From positions 1-64,000 of the IMG/VR virus record IMGVR_UViG_3300033429_000001: a stretch of DNA of 64,000 nt, one strand, 5' to 3'. The stretch's first letter is position 1, and each line of letters begins with the position of its first letter. Positions 6,500-14,141 of the stretch are shown in pieces. Below the pieces are notes generated by a model that worked only from the letters and a program-made list of their open reading frames with translations, was not told where the DNA came from and searched no databases. The DNA comes from a virus. Both the position numbers and the translations under genes were made by a program.

Positions 6500-6982
6500 A
6501 TGAAACACATCGGAAGTTTTTCGACTGGCTTATCGTCAGCACTCACAATTGAACGGATGCTAAACCGATACGGCGAAGAAAATTGTGATATTGTCGGGAT
6601 GGATACGCTTTGCGAAGACGACGACAATTGGCGTTTCGCTTCAGAGTGTGAAGCTAGGTGGGGAAAGACAATAACCGTCCTATGTGATGGACGCGACCCG
6701 TACCAGGTGGCTGAGGAGAAAAACATCATCCCCAATCAGAAAATAGCCCCTTGTACATTTAAACTAAAAATAGAAGTTTTCCAAAAATACTTACTGAGGT
6801 TCAACGAACCACTAACCATCCATATAGGCTACGACATTTTTGAGGCTCACCGATGCGACGCCACCCGCGACAACTACGAAGCTGAGGGATACGCTGTTGA
6901 CTTCCCATTGTTCTGGAAACCGATTGAACACCGACCATACTCACAGGTAGTACGAGATGACTGCGCCCACCAGAGGCGTTAG
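6500..6982 (+). CDS. PP-loop (PAPS reductase-like) protein, probably truncated
   Basis: 160 residues; AAAGGA precedes the ATG. SFSTGLSSALTIERML at residues 6-21 matches the SxGxxS PP-loop of adenine nucleotide alpha hydrolases, and APCTFKLKI and IHIGYDIFEAHR fit the same fold. Phage members usually continue past the RPYSQVVRDD motif into a Cys-rich C-terminus; here a stop follows within six residues. A different frame opens after 6957 with weak similarity to the expected continuation, so a frameshift is possible. Such proteins are often linked to DNA sulfur or nucleoside chemistry; role here unproven. Confidence 0.6.
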   Translation: MKHIGSFSTGLSSALTIERMLNRYGEENCDIVGMDTLCEDDDNWRFASECEARWGKTITVLCDGRDPYQVAEEKNIIPNQKIAPCTFKLKIEVFQKYLLRFNEPLTIHIGYDIFEAHRCDATRDNYEAEGYAVDFPLFWKPIEHRPYSQVVRDDCAHQRR

Positions 6983-7146
6983 CACATCGAGCCTAATTGC
7001 TAAAGTTGAGTTTGGACAAGCGTTAAAATGGCACCCACCAATATCGCAATTGTCCAAGAATACACCTCTAGAGTTAGGCTCTTTTAGGCTGCACCGACAA
7101 GGACCATTATCAATAGATCGCCCGGCGATCAGAAAGGCAGGCACAA

Positions 7147-7491
7147 ATGGATGCGCATAGAGTTTTATTTCTTGATAAGCAGTACCAACTATTGGATGTG
7201 GCCAAGAAGGCAATGGCTTATCTAAAAATTCTCAATGCGGCCAAAGAGGCGCTGGGGGTATCAACTCACGAGGAGATCCCGGAGGCGATTCACCAGTTGA
7301 AAAAATGCGGACTGTTCCACGGATTGATCGGAATAATCAATGAGCAGCAGGAATTGATAAGCCTGCTGATTGACGAACGTCCGAAAACGGAAAAAACTAA
7401 AGAGATTAAGGCCGCGATGGAGAGAATTATCGGAAAAACGGAAACGGTACGCAACCAGGCCAGCTTTGCGTTAAAAAGTCTGGCTAACTAA
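7147..7491 (+). CDS. Hypothetical protein, longer member of a duplicated pair
   Basis: 114 residues. The C-terminal 63 residues (CGLFHGLIGIINEQQELISLL...) closely match the protein at 11097-11342, and the DNA is clearly duplicated (7306-7470 and 11148-11312). The N-terminal helix is unique. Helical and charged throughout. Function unknown. Confidence 0.6.
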   Translation: MDAHRVLFLDKQYQLLDVAKKAMAYLKILNAAKEALGVSTHEEIPEAIHQLKKCGLFHGLIGIINEQQELISLLIDERPKTEKTKEIKAAMERIIGKTETVRNQASFALKSLAN

Positions 7492-7512
7492 TTATTCTAA
7501 AGGAACTGATCC

Positions 7513-7788
7513 ATGACGACAAATCAAATATTTCTTCACTGGCGTGATCTGGCGCCCAGCCCGCTGAACCGGCTGGTGCGGGGCGAGATCGACGACGATG
7601 CGCCGGACATCGCCTACGACAGGGAACAAAAAACGATCAGCGAGCAACTCAAACGCCTCCGGCAGGCCCTGACCGCCCATAAAGCCCGATTTAAAGATAA
7701 TGGCCAATTCAGCCACGTGGGCGAATTGAACGAAGTCAGCCGGGAGTTAGAGAGCCTGATTGGGTTTTTGAAAAGCAGCACGCCATGA
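7513..7788 (+). CDS. Hypothetical helical protein
   Basis: 91 residues; AAAGGAAC precedes the ATG. Residues 40-88 form a long charged helix with heptad-like leucines, a possible coiled coil. The stop overlaps the ATG of the next gene (ATGA), indicating coupling. No family recognised. Confidence 0.6.
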   Translation: MTTNQIFLHWRDLAPSPLNRLVRGEIDDDAPDIAYDREQKTISEQLKRLRQALTAHKARFKDNGQFSHVGELNEVSRELESLIGFLKSSTP

Positions 7789-8930
7789 AAATACAACTCA
7801 TGCTGGCCACCAACAACCCGTGCAACGGCCTGCCGTCCGGTCAGGCCGCCAGCCTCGAGATCCCCAACCTGATCTCCCTGGAGGGCGAGCCGGTATCCTG
7901 CGATTTCGTGAGTGACCACCTGTTAGAGCTGGACGGCATCCGCTTCAGCATCTATGGCCACACGCCCTGGGCCGGTAATTGGTGCTGGACCGGCTGCCAC
8001 ATCGACGCCGGCAACCTTGTCCTGATCCTCGACCGACTGCGGGGCCAACACTGGACCTGCACCGAAGCCGAGTCGACACTATTCCGGATATATAAGACCG
8101 GCGGGTACATCGCCCCCAGGTGGCTGGAGCGGTTGTACGGCGACCGGGTCACCTGGACCGACCGGCTTTACATCCACCGGCTGGATTTGCAGGAGTGGTG
8201 GTACGAGTCGGCCAGCCGCGCCTATCTCCGCCAGGAGCGACACCGCCGCCAGGCCCGGCGCTGGCTAGAGGCCGGCGACGCCACGGGCCTGGTCTGCCGG
8301 CTGATGTTCGAGCTAAATCGTCACGCCCGTAGATACCGGTACTCCGCCCGGCGCAAAACCATCTACGAACTGAAAAACCGGCTGGTCCGCCACCTGTACG
8401 AACAAGATTATTGCCGGAGCGTCTCGTTCCAGAAGCAAGAGCTTGAATGCTGGAGTTGTCACGGCGCCGGGCAATATGATGATACGTCGACTTGCTGCTA
8501 CAAGTGCGACGGCACGGGGGTGTACCGGACGTATTGGCTCTACAGGTTCGTCTTTGCCATCGGCAGCCGGCATTACATCTGGCATCAACCCAAACCGCTG
8601 GTCGATTGGCAACTGGGAACCGTTACCGGGGATTGGCAGAGTAAGTACACAGGGCCGGTTGGCAATTCTAAAGAGCTTGACCAGGCAGCCCTCGATCTTT
8701 ACCTGGTCACGCTCTACGAGTACCTGGTGGAGTTGACCGGTGGTGACCTGCCACAGTTGGAGACATTCAAGGGAGCCATAAAGAAGGATTTTGGCCGCCG
8801 CCTCGAACTCTGGTGGTGGCGCAGGAAGCGGGATCTATCGGTGCTGAAGGATCGGGCGGACCGGGTCAGGCATTTCCTGGCCACAGGCGATTGGCCGGTC
8901 ACGGTATCGGAAGACGAGATCCCGTTTTAG
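7785..8930 (+). CDS. Zinc-ribbon protein with DnaJ-like CxxCxGxG pairs and SSB-like tail
   Basis: 381 residues. Around residues 223-247 are CWSCHGAG and CYKCDGTG, two CxxCxGxG units as in the DnaJ zinc domain. The protein is unusually rich in Trp and Arg. It ends in SEDEIPF, close to the DDIPF tip of SSB proteins, like the protein at 1010-2191. I infer a nucleic-acid-associated role in replication; no family is recognised. Confidence 0.7.
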   Translation: MKIQLMLATNNPCNGLPSGQAASLEIPNLISLEGEPVSCDFVSDHLLELDGIRFSIYGHTPWAGNWCWTGCHIDAGNLVLILDRLRGQHWTCTEAESTLFRIYKTGGYIAPRWLERLYGDRVTWTDRLYIHRLDLQEWWYESASRAYLRQERHRRQARRWLEAGDATGLVCRLMFELNRHARRYRYSARRKTIYELKNRLVRHLYEQDYCRSVSFQKQELECWSCHGAGQYDDTSTCCYKCDGTGVYRTYWLYRFVFAIGSRHYIWHQPKPLVDWQLGTVTGDWQSKYTGPVGNSKELDQAALDLYLVTLYEYLVELTGGDLPQLETFKGAIKKDFGRRLELWWWRRKRDLSVLKDRADRVRHFLATGDWPVTVSEDEIPF

Positions 8931-9091
8931 AACATCAGGCCCATAGGCGGCCACAACAGCCTATCCGCCCACCAGACGCCCCCAAGGGCACGGACGCCTC
9001 CCCCGGCGAGAAACCGGGGCCTGAATAGACAGGCACGAACCCCCACCGGCAGGCAGGGCGGCACTACGCCGCCCTGCTCAACGGCAAGATT

Positions 9092-9283
9092 TTGGTGCTT
9101 GAGCCGGATAAGCTCAGAGAGGCCATGCCGGAATTGAAACAGCGGTTCCGGGAGGTGCCGACGGCCAATAATCAGAATGAGGGTTACAGAACCTGGGGCT
9201 TGATCGTGCCGTTGCATGAGGCCGAAGAAATAGCCGCGCGGGTGATCGAGGTCTGGGCGGTGGATGAAAGGGAGTTTGCCTGA
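9092..9283 (+). CDS. Hypothetical small protein, start uncertain
   Basis: Up to 63 residues. The frame is open back to 9030 but has no ATG before 9124; possible starts are TTG 9092, GTG 9095 or ATG 9124 (with AGAGAGG just upstream). The C-terminal part (WGLIVPLHEAEEIAARVIEVWAV) looks like a folded domain. The stop overlaps the next start (TGATG). No family recognised. Confidence 0.45.
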   Translation: MVLEPDKLREAMPELKQRFREVPTANNQNEGYRTWGLIVPLHEAEEIAARVIEVWAVDEREFA

Positions 9284-9711
9284 TGGGGTCGACAGTTGAC
9301 TTGATCTATTGCGCTGATGGCAATGCCCGGTTTGCCTCAATCGCTATTGGGGCCGAATTCACATACGGAGCGCAGCTTCCCAACACTGTCTACTTTCGGC
9401 CCGATTTCGTAGATCAGGATTGGAAAAATCCAAACTTGGAGCGATACATGGTGGCATTAGCGCAACACCGTCCCCGTCTGGCCACCGTGCTGGATTTGGA
9501 GAGGTGGGAACAATTGGCGAGGGTGATTTGGTGGGCCGTGATTGCAGCGCAATATGTTACAGAAGCGATTATTATCATACCCAAAATCACTGGGGTTATT
9601 GAGCATCTGCCGACCGATATAAACAACATTCCAATACGGTTAGGATTCAGTTGGCCGACTGGACATGGAATTGAAAATGACAAAGCGTGGATATTGGCCC
9701 ACCCTGAATGA
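9283..9711 (+). CDS. DUF6610-like phage protein, short version
   Basis: 142 residues. The opening (DLIYCADGNARFASIAIGAEFTYGAQLP, with YMVALAQHRPRLATVLDLER further on) resembles a family of phage proteins I recall as DUF6610, whose members are usually longer. The IIIIPKITG segment and an RLGFSWPTG segment also fit. It ends about where the family would continue, and a different frame (9677-9847) takes over. Molecular function unknown. Confidence 0.55.
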   Translation: MGSTVDLIYCADGNARFASIAIGAEFTYGAQLPNTVYFRPDFVDQDWKNPNLERYMVALAQHRPRLATVLDLERWEQLARVIWWAVIAAQYVTEAIIIIPKITGVIEHLPTDINNIPIRLGFSWPTGHGIENDKAWILAHPE

Positions 9712-9847
9712 GAAAGACGGTCAGAAATGGGGAAATGGTGGTAAAAATGCAGACGCGCCATACGAAGCATTTCGGCGCAGTTGTAAGGCCATTGTAGATA
9801 TGTGGCAGGGATCGCTAGGCAATGATTTGCAACAAAAGCTATTCTAA
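9677..9847 (+). CDS. Hypothetical small protein overlapping the previous gene
   Basis: 56 residues (MTKRGYWPTLNEKDGQKWG...) with a helical, aromatic C-terminus (EAFRRSCKAIVDMWQ). It overlaps the end of 9283-9711 in another frame; an upstream ATG at 9665 is the alternative start. It may be independent or part of a disrupted longer gene. Confidence 0.4.
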   Translation: MTKRGYWPTLNEKDGQKWGNGGKNADAPYEAFRRSCKAIVDMWQGSLGNDLQQKLF

Positions 9848-9883
9848 CCAGACCGTTCCAGGCGATAGATTGGAATTGATCTA

Positions 9884-9991
9884 ATGGCCGGCTTATTATG
9901 GTTCGCCGGCATATGTTTCGTCCTTCTGGTGATCTATTTTTCTGGCCCTGGAACAATGTCTCAATCTCAATGGAATTTGACATCTAAGTAG
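9884..9991 (+). CDS. Small single-span membrane peptide
   Basis: 35 residues with a hydrophobic helix at 2-20 (GLLWFAGICFVLLVIYF) and a polar tail. The ribosome site is weak (GGA about ten bases upstream). No family recognised. Confidence 0.35.
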   Translation: MAGLLWFAGICFVLLVIYFSGPGTMSQSQWNLTSK

Positions 9992-10051
9992 TTTTGATTT
10001 ATAATATCTGTACTTAACAAATCGAGTTTGGCGACTCGTAACCCAGGACAG

Positions 10052-10144
10052 AAACCGCTTTTTTGGGGTTTCTATTTGTCAACCTGTTACCTGGACAGGT
10101 CGCCAACTAGAGACAAGTAGAAACCCCACAGGGGCGGTTTTTTG
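10052..10144 (+). terminator. Long nested hairpin terminator or attenuator
   Basis: AAACCGC (10052-10058) pairs with GCGGTTT (10134-10140); inside it 10065-10080 pairs with 10112-10127 over 16 bp with one G-U; CCTGT/ACAGG closes the centre; T residues follow. Upstream GGCGAC (10030-10035) can instead pair with GTCGCC (10099-10104), which would disturb the central hairpin. The architecture resembles the element at 23459-23538. The remainder of 9992-10261 has no gene; the next gene starts at 10262. Confidence 0.6.
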
Positions 10145-10261
10145 TTTCCATAAAAGTTAGAAAGGCTAAGATTTTGCCCACCTCAAAGCCTGGATTAAAG
10201 CAACGGGGACAGATTGTTATTATTGGCTAGAGAAGGCAGAGGTTAAGTCAAGGGATGAATC

Positions 10262-11074
10262 ATGAGCGGTAAAATAATGGGAATTGCCTGGGAGGGCAAA
10301 CTTCCCCAAAATGAGAAATTTGTACTTTTAGCCTATGCCGATCACGCAGATCATGAAGGCAATGGGATATTTCCCTCAATTGGGTTAATAGCCTGGAAAA
10401 CTGGTTACAGTACCAGGAATGTGACTAGAATAAAGCAGGGTTTAATCAAAAAAGGCATTCTAGTTCAGACGGGCACAAAAGACAGCGGGACGCAGATATA
10501 CAGAATAGACACAGAAAAGATTCCAAAGTTGCCTGATAGAAAACGCAATTTTTTAAGTAGTGACAATTTGTCACCCCATGACAATTTGTCACCCCCCCCT
10601 GACACCCGTGTCACCCCCCCCCTGACACCCGTGTCACCCCCCCATGACATAGCTATGTCACCCGAACCGTCATTAACCACCAAAGAAACGTCAGGGAACC
10701 AGCCCCCTAAAAATCCCTCAAAATACACCACCCAACAACTCCTTTTCGGCAAGCTGGCCCTAATTTGCAAAATCGACCTCGACCTGATGACCCCCAACCA
10801 AGAATCCGTCCTTACCAACACCTCCACCCGTCTCGACAAGGCCGGCGTTCAGCCTGACCAAATAGATTCATTTGCCACCTGGTGGGACGCCAATGACTGG
10901 CGCGGCCAAAAGGGGAGTCCGCCGACGCCGGGGCAAGTAATTGAAACCTGGGGCCAGTTCAAGGCGAGCCAGGGGCCGGGAAAGAAAAGAGGTCAACGTT
11001 CGTTCAGTAAAGAGGAGTTGGCAACCATCGAGCGGTTACGGGCGATGGATGAGAAAACAGCGTTCAGGATGTGA
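10262..11074 (+). CDS. Phage replication initiator (HTH, lambda O-like role)
   Basis: 270 residues; AAGGGA precedes the ATG. Residues 1-85 form a winged-helix DNA-binding domain of the kind found in phage replisome organisers (NEKFVLLAYADHADHEGNGIF...GYSTRNVTRIKQGLIKKG). A Pro/Ser/Thr-rich linker (residues 100-150) is encoded by five palindromic iterons (10561-10660). The C-terminal part resembles domains that contact helicase loader or helicase. Upstream of DnaB in the same direction. I infer origin recognition within its own gene, as in lambda O. Confidence 0.75.
   Translation: MSGKIMGIAWEGKLPQNEKFVLLAYADHADHEGNGIFPSIGLIAWKTGYSTRNVTRIKQGLIKKGILVQTGTKDSGTQIYRIDTEKIPKLPDRKRNFLSSDNLSPHDNLSPPPDTRVTPPLTPVSPPHDIAMSPEPSLTTKETSGNQPPKNPSKYTTQQLLFGKLALICKIDLDLMTPNQESVLTNTSTRLDKAGVQPDQIDSFATWWDANDWRGQKGSPPTPGQVIETWGQFKASQGPGKKRGQRSFSKEELATIERLRAMDEKTAFRM
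10561..10660. other. Iteron array, probable replication origin
   Basis: Five palindromes of the form TGACA...TGTCA start at 10561, 10579, 10600, 10623 and 10645: two TGACAATTTGTCA, two TGACACCCGTGTCA and one TGACATAGCTATGTCA. Their arms change together while the ends stay fixed, and they are separated by runs of C. Spacing is 18-23 bp, about two helical turns. An AT-rich stretch (10541-10557) adjoins on the left and could be the unwinding element. The location inside the initiator gene is that of lambda ori. Confidence 0.75.
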
Positions 11075-11096
11075 TTTTATCAGCGAGGAGTCAACT

Positions 11097-11342
11097 ATGG
11101 ATACTCAAGAAATGGAACAACAATATTGTGAGGACAACCACTGCAAAAAATGCGGACTGTTCCACGGATTGATCGGAATAATCAATGAGCAGCAGGAATT
11201 GATTAACCAGCTTATTGACGAACGTCCGAAAACGGAAAACACTAAAGAGATTAAGGACGCGCTAAACCGAATTATCGGAAAAACGGAAACAGTACGCAAC
11301 CAGGCAGGCTTTTTTGCGTTGGGGCCAGGGGAGCTTGATTGA
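11097..11342 (+). CDS. Hypothetical protein, shorter member of duplicated pair
   Basis: 81 residues; GAGGAG precedes the ATG at 11097. Shares its central part (KKCGLFHGLIGIINEQQELI...ERPKTE) with the protein at 7147-7491; here the N-terminus is short and has a CxxNHCxxC cluster. Overlaps the next ATG (TGATG). Function unknown. Confidence 0.65.
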   Translation: MDTQEMEQQYCEDNHCKKCGLFHGLIGIINEQQELINQLIDERPKTENTKEIKDALNRIIGKTETVRNQAGFFALGPGELD

Positions 11343-12130
11343 TGAATGAACTCGCCCTCTTCGCCGGTGCAGGCGGCGGTCTGCTGGCCACTCACCACCT
11401 GCTTGGCTGGCGCTGCGTTGGCTACGTGGAAATGGCTGAATACACTTGTAAGGTGTTGGAGGCAAGAATCAATGACGGACTATTGTCCAAAGCACCAATC
11501 TTTCAGATGCACACCAAAGACTTTATCCGACTCGGACTCGCTGAAAAATATCGAGGCGTGGCTGACGTCATTACTGCGGGATTTCCCTGTCAGCCGTTCG
11601 CAATTGGAGGCAAACGGCGAGGCGCTAACGATGACCGCAACGCCTGGCCCGATACCATTCGCATTATTAGAGAAGTCAAGCCGCAATGGGTTTTCCTGGA
11701 AAACTCTCCAAACCTCCTTTCAGTTCAGCATCAAGGGACAACTCCCCCCTACATTCAGCAGATCATTGGAGAGTTGGCCTCAAGCGGGTATGTGGGACGA
11801 TGGGGCTGCCTATCGGCTTCTACTTTGGGAGCCGACCACAAACGGAAACGGGTTTGGATTGTTGCCCACGCCATTGGCCAGGGACGGAAAATCATTCTAC
11901 GTGGTCACACGCAAAGCAGCCAAGCGACGAGTTATGCGCCAGAAGCCATTGAAACAACTCCATTGGATACACTATGGAGTCGTTTATCACGACTTGAGGA
12001 AAGGCTGGGCGAACCCTCGGTTCTCCGAGATGATGATGCTCTGGCCCATCGGGTGGACCGACTTGAAGCCGCTGGACAAGGCCAAGTTCCAGCAGTGGTT
12101 GCAGAAGCTTGGCGGTTGCTGATGGAGTAG
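11342..12130 (+). CDS. dcm: DNA (cytosine-5) methyltransferase
   Basis: 262 residues. Motif I is LALFAGAGGG (residues 4-13), motif IV is GFPCQPFAIGG with the catalytic Cys of PCQ, motif VI is ENSP, motif VIII is HKRKRVW, and motif X is GQGQVPAVVAEAWRLL near the C-terminus. It transfers a methyl group from SAM to C5 of cytosine, probably protecting phage DNA from host restriction. At 262 residues the target-recognition domain is short. A second long frame (11346-12122) runs through almost the whole gene and also looks protein-like. Confidence 0.9.
   Translation: MNELALFAGAGGGLLATHHLLGWRCVGYVEMAEYTCKVLEARINDGLLSKAPIFQMHTKDFIRLGLAEKYRGVADVITAGFPCQPFAIGGKRRGANDDRNAWPDTIRIIREVKPQWVFLENSPNLLSVQHQGTTPPYIQQIIGELASSGYVGRWGCLSASTLGADHKRKRVWIVAHAIGQGRKIILRGHTQSSQATSYAPEAIETTPLDTLWSRLSRLEERLGEPSVLRDDDALAHRVDRLEAAGQGQVPAVVAEAWRLLME
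11346..12122 (+). CDS. Overlapping frame with methyltransferase-associated motifs
   Basis: A 258-residue frame lies inside the C5 methyltransferase gene (+1 relative to it). From about residue 65 on, its translation (SWKTLQTSF..., SLESWPQAGM, GLLPTPLARDGK, NPRFSEMMMLWPIGWTDLKPL) resembles a protein family often found next to phage C5 methyltransferases. Either both frames are translated or the resemblance arises because that family overlaps the methyltransferase in other genomes too. No ribosome site of its own is clear. Confidence 0.35.
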   Translation: MNSPSSPVQAAVCWPLTTCLAGAALATWKWLNTLVRCWRQESMTDYCPKHQSFRCTPKTLSDSDSLKNIEAWLTSLLRDFPVSRSQLEANGEALTMTATPGPIPFALLEKSSRNGFSWKTLQTSFQFSIKGQLPPTFSRSLESWPQAGMWDDGAAYRLLLWEPTTNGNGFGLLPTPLARDGKSFYVVTRKAAKRRVMRQKPLKQLHWIHYGVVYHDLRKGWANPRFSEMMMLWPIGWTDLKPLDKAKFQQWLQKLGGC

Positions 12131-12275
12131 CAGCGCCCGCCCCTATTCTCGGGGTCGGGTCGCCTAGAGAGGGCCGAGCGCAGCAGGGCGGGAGGCGGGG
12201 TTTGACGGGGAATTTTTTCTAACACGATTGCTGAAACCACTAGAATACGCCATAGCGCAAAAGGAGATCAAAATA

Positions 12276-13745
12276 ATGACAACCAAAAACCAAAAACAAT
12301 TACCCGCTGTAGTTCCTGACAAGCTACAGCCCCACAACGTGGAGGCTGAGGAGGCGGTGATCGGCTCGCTACTCATCGACCCGGACGCCATTATCCGGGT
12401 GGCTACGTTCCTGAACGGCCCGGATTTCTTCATTGAGCGACACGGCATGGTCTTTGACGCGATTCAGGCGTTGAGCGCCCGCAATCAGCCCGCTGACCTG
12501 GTTACTCTGGCCGATGAGTTAGAGCGCCGGGGGGAGCTGCGGGAGGTTGGAGGGGGGGCTTATTTGACGAGCCTTATCAATCAAACTCCAACCTCGATTC
12601 ACGTGGAATATTACGGGCGTATTGTTGAGCGCTGCGCTGTCCTGCGGCGGCTGATAAATGCGGCAGGCCAGATTTCCAGATTGGCCTACCGGGATCAGGA
12701 GGCTGACGCTATGGAGGTGGTTAATCGGGCCGAGGAGATCATTTTTAATGTGTCGCCTGGCGGGGACAAACATGGGTTACAGCATGTAAGTGTAGCGGTG
12801 CAGGAGCTACTAGATCAAGTAAATTATTTACAAAATCATAAGGGCCAGGTTGTGGGGCTACCCACCGGCCTTACTGACCTGGACAAGCTGATAGGCGGCT
12901 TGCAGCGTTCAGATATGGTCGTGGTGGCAGGTAGACCGGGGATGGGAAAATCGAGTCTTTCCCTGAATGTAGCCCACCATGCGACCCGGAAATTAAACAA
13001 GCGAGTAGCTATTTTTAGCCTGGAAATGTCAAAAGTTCAGTTAGTGCAGCGGCTAGTCAGCGCAGAGACGGGTATTGATAGTTTTCGTATTCGCGTGGGT
13101 GACATCCGAGGGAATGAATGGCCGACATTTATAGCAGCGTCTAAGATAATCCACGACGCGCCTATTTTCATTGACGACACCCCGGCTATCTCGGCGATGG
13201 AGCTTAGGGCCAAAGCTCGCCGTTTGCATGCCGAGTATGGCCTTGATTTGCTCATTGTGGACTACCTACAACTGATGACTGGCGACCGCAAAAGCGAGAA
13301 TCGGCAACAGGAGATTAGCTATATCTCACGCTCGATCAAGGCCCTGGCCAGAGAGTTGAATATCCCGATTCTTGCTTTGAGTCAATTGTCAAGGGAGTGT
13401 GAGAAGCGGCATGACAAGCGGCCACACTTGAGCGATTTGAGAGACTCCGGAAGCATCGAGCAGGATAGCGACGTGGTTATCTTTATCTATCGTGATGACG
13501 TTTACAATCCTGATACTGAATTTCCAGACCTGGCCGAGCTTATAGTGGGGAAACATCGAGGCGGGCCGACAGGTATGTTCTCTGTGTATTTCCGTAAGCC
13601 GCTTTGCCAGTTTGTTGATCTGGAAATCCATCACCAACAACTTGAACCCGCCCCCGGCACGCCGGCAGCCAACGGCAACGGGCGCGGGCCTGCGGGGCCT
13701 GCGGTGACTGGGAACGGGACGATTGTCAGGGAAAAGAGGTTGTAA
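12276..13745 (+). CDS. dnaB: Replicative DNA helicase, DnaB-type
   Basis: 489 residues from the ATG at 12276, which has AAGGAG eight bases upstream. The N-terminal DnaB domain (residues 15-120, with QPHNVEAEEAVIGSLL) is followed by the RecA-like core: Walker A GRPGMGKSS near residue 220, Walker B LLIVDYLQLM, ALSQLSRECEKR and the DLRDSGSIEQDSDVV motif. The hexamer unwinds DNA at the fork. A Pro/Gly-rich tail ends the protein. No helicase loader gene is recognised; the initiator at 10262 may act as one. Upstream, 12131-12275 holds GC-rich inverted repeats only. Confidence 0.95.
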   Translation: MTTKNQKQLPAVVPDKLQPHNVEAEEAVIGSLLIDPDAIIRVATFLNGPDFFIERHGMVFDAIQALSARNQPADLVTLADELERRGELREVGGGAYLTSLINQTPTSIHVEYYGRIVERCAVLRRLINAAGQISRLAYRDQEADAMEVVNRAEEIIFNVSPGGDKHGLQHVSVAVQELLDQVNYLQNHKGQVVGLPTGLTDLDKLIGGLQRSDMVVVAGRPGMGKSSLSLNVAHHATRKLNKRVAIFSLEMSKVQLVQRLVSAETGIDSFRIRVGDIRGNEWPTFIAASKIIHDAPIFIDDTPAISAMELRAKARRLHAEYGLDLLIVDYLQLMTGDRKSENRQQEISYISRSIKALARELNIPILALSQLSRECEKRHDKRPHLSDLRDSGSIEQDSDVVIFIYRDDVYNPDTEFPDLAELIVGKHRGGPTGMFSVYFRKPLCQFVDLEIHHQQLEPAPGTPAANGNGRGPAGPAVTGNGTIVREKRL

Positions 13746-13883
13746 ATGGTGCGACCCAGGCAACTATCGTTTTTTGACAATGAACGTTTGGGAATTGATA
13801 GCTCAATTGAGTTGAGCTTGTCCAGTCTCAGAGAATACGGCCATGCCTCACCGCGGTGCGGAGAAAGTAGGCAAGACAAATGA
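13746..13883 (+). CDS. Hypothetical small protein after DnaB
   Basis: 45 residues (MVRPRQLSFFDNERLG...), starting at the base after the DnaB stop codon and overlapping the next gene's ATG (ATGA). The tight spacing supports translation. No family recognised. Confidence 0.45.
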   Translation: MVRPRQLSFFDNERLGIDSSIELSLSSLREYGHASPRCGESRQDK

Positions 13884-14041
13884 AATATTATGATGTAACA
13901 TACGAAATTGTTAATCTTAAAACACGCAAAACAGAAAAACGTATTTTTGTATCTGGAATTGATTACAAATCTGCATTAGCAATTAAACGCAATCACAAAA
14001 AGATTTGCGCGATGCGCGTCAAACGTTCCGCCCAGCAATAG
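13880..14041 (+). CDS. Small basic protein, copy 2 of a duplicated gene
   Basis: 53 residues (MKYYDVTYEIVNLKTRKTEKR...). Nearly identical to 5019-5183 over 157 bp. The ATG overlaps the preceding stop. Lys/Arg-rich; function unknown. The two copies are 8.9 kb apart in the same orientation, so recombination between them could delete much of the early region. Confidence 0.55.
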   Translation: MKYYDVTYEIVNLKTRKTEKRIFVSGIDYKSALAIKRNHKKICAMRVKRSAQQ

Positions 14042-14141
14042 CAATTAACCCGACCATCTTCCCGACTTAACCAGTATTCGCACAGACGAACGTTAAAAAT
14101 AAATTCGTCCAGATAGCTATCGTATCCCGCAGCGAGGAACA

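Noticed and set aside
6957-7160. Separate gene downstream of the PP-loop protein
   Set aside because: No ribosome site, overlaps both neighbours, composition unlike a folded protein; more likely residual frame.
10561-10660. Series of transcription terminators
   Set aside because: Palindromes are inside an open reading frame and followed by C runs, not T runs.
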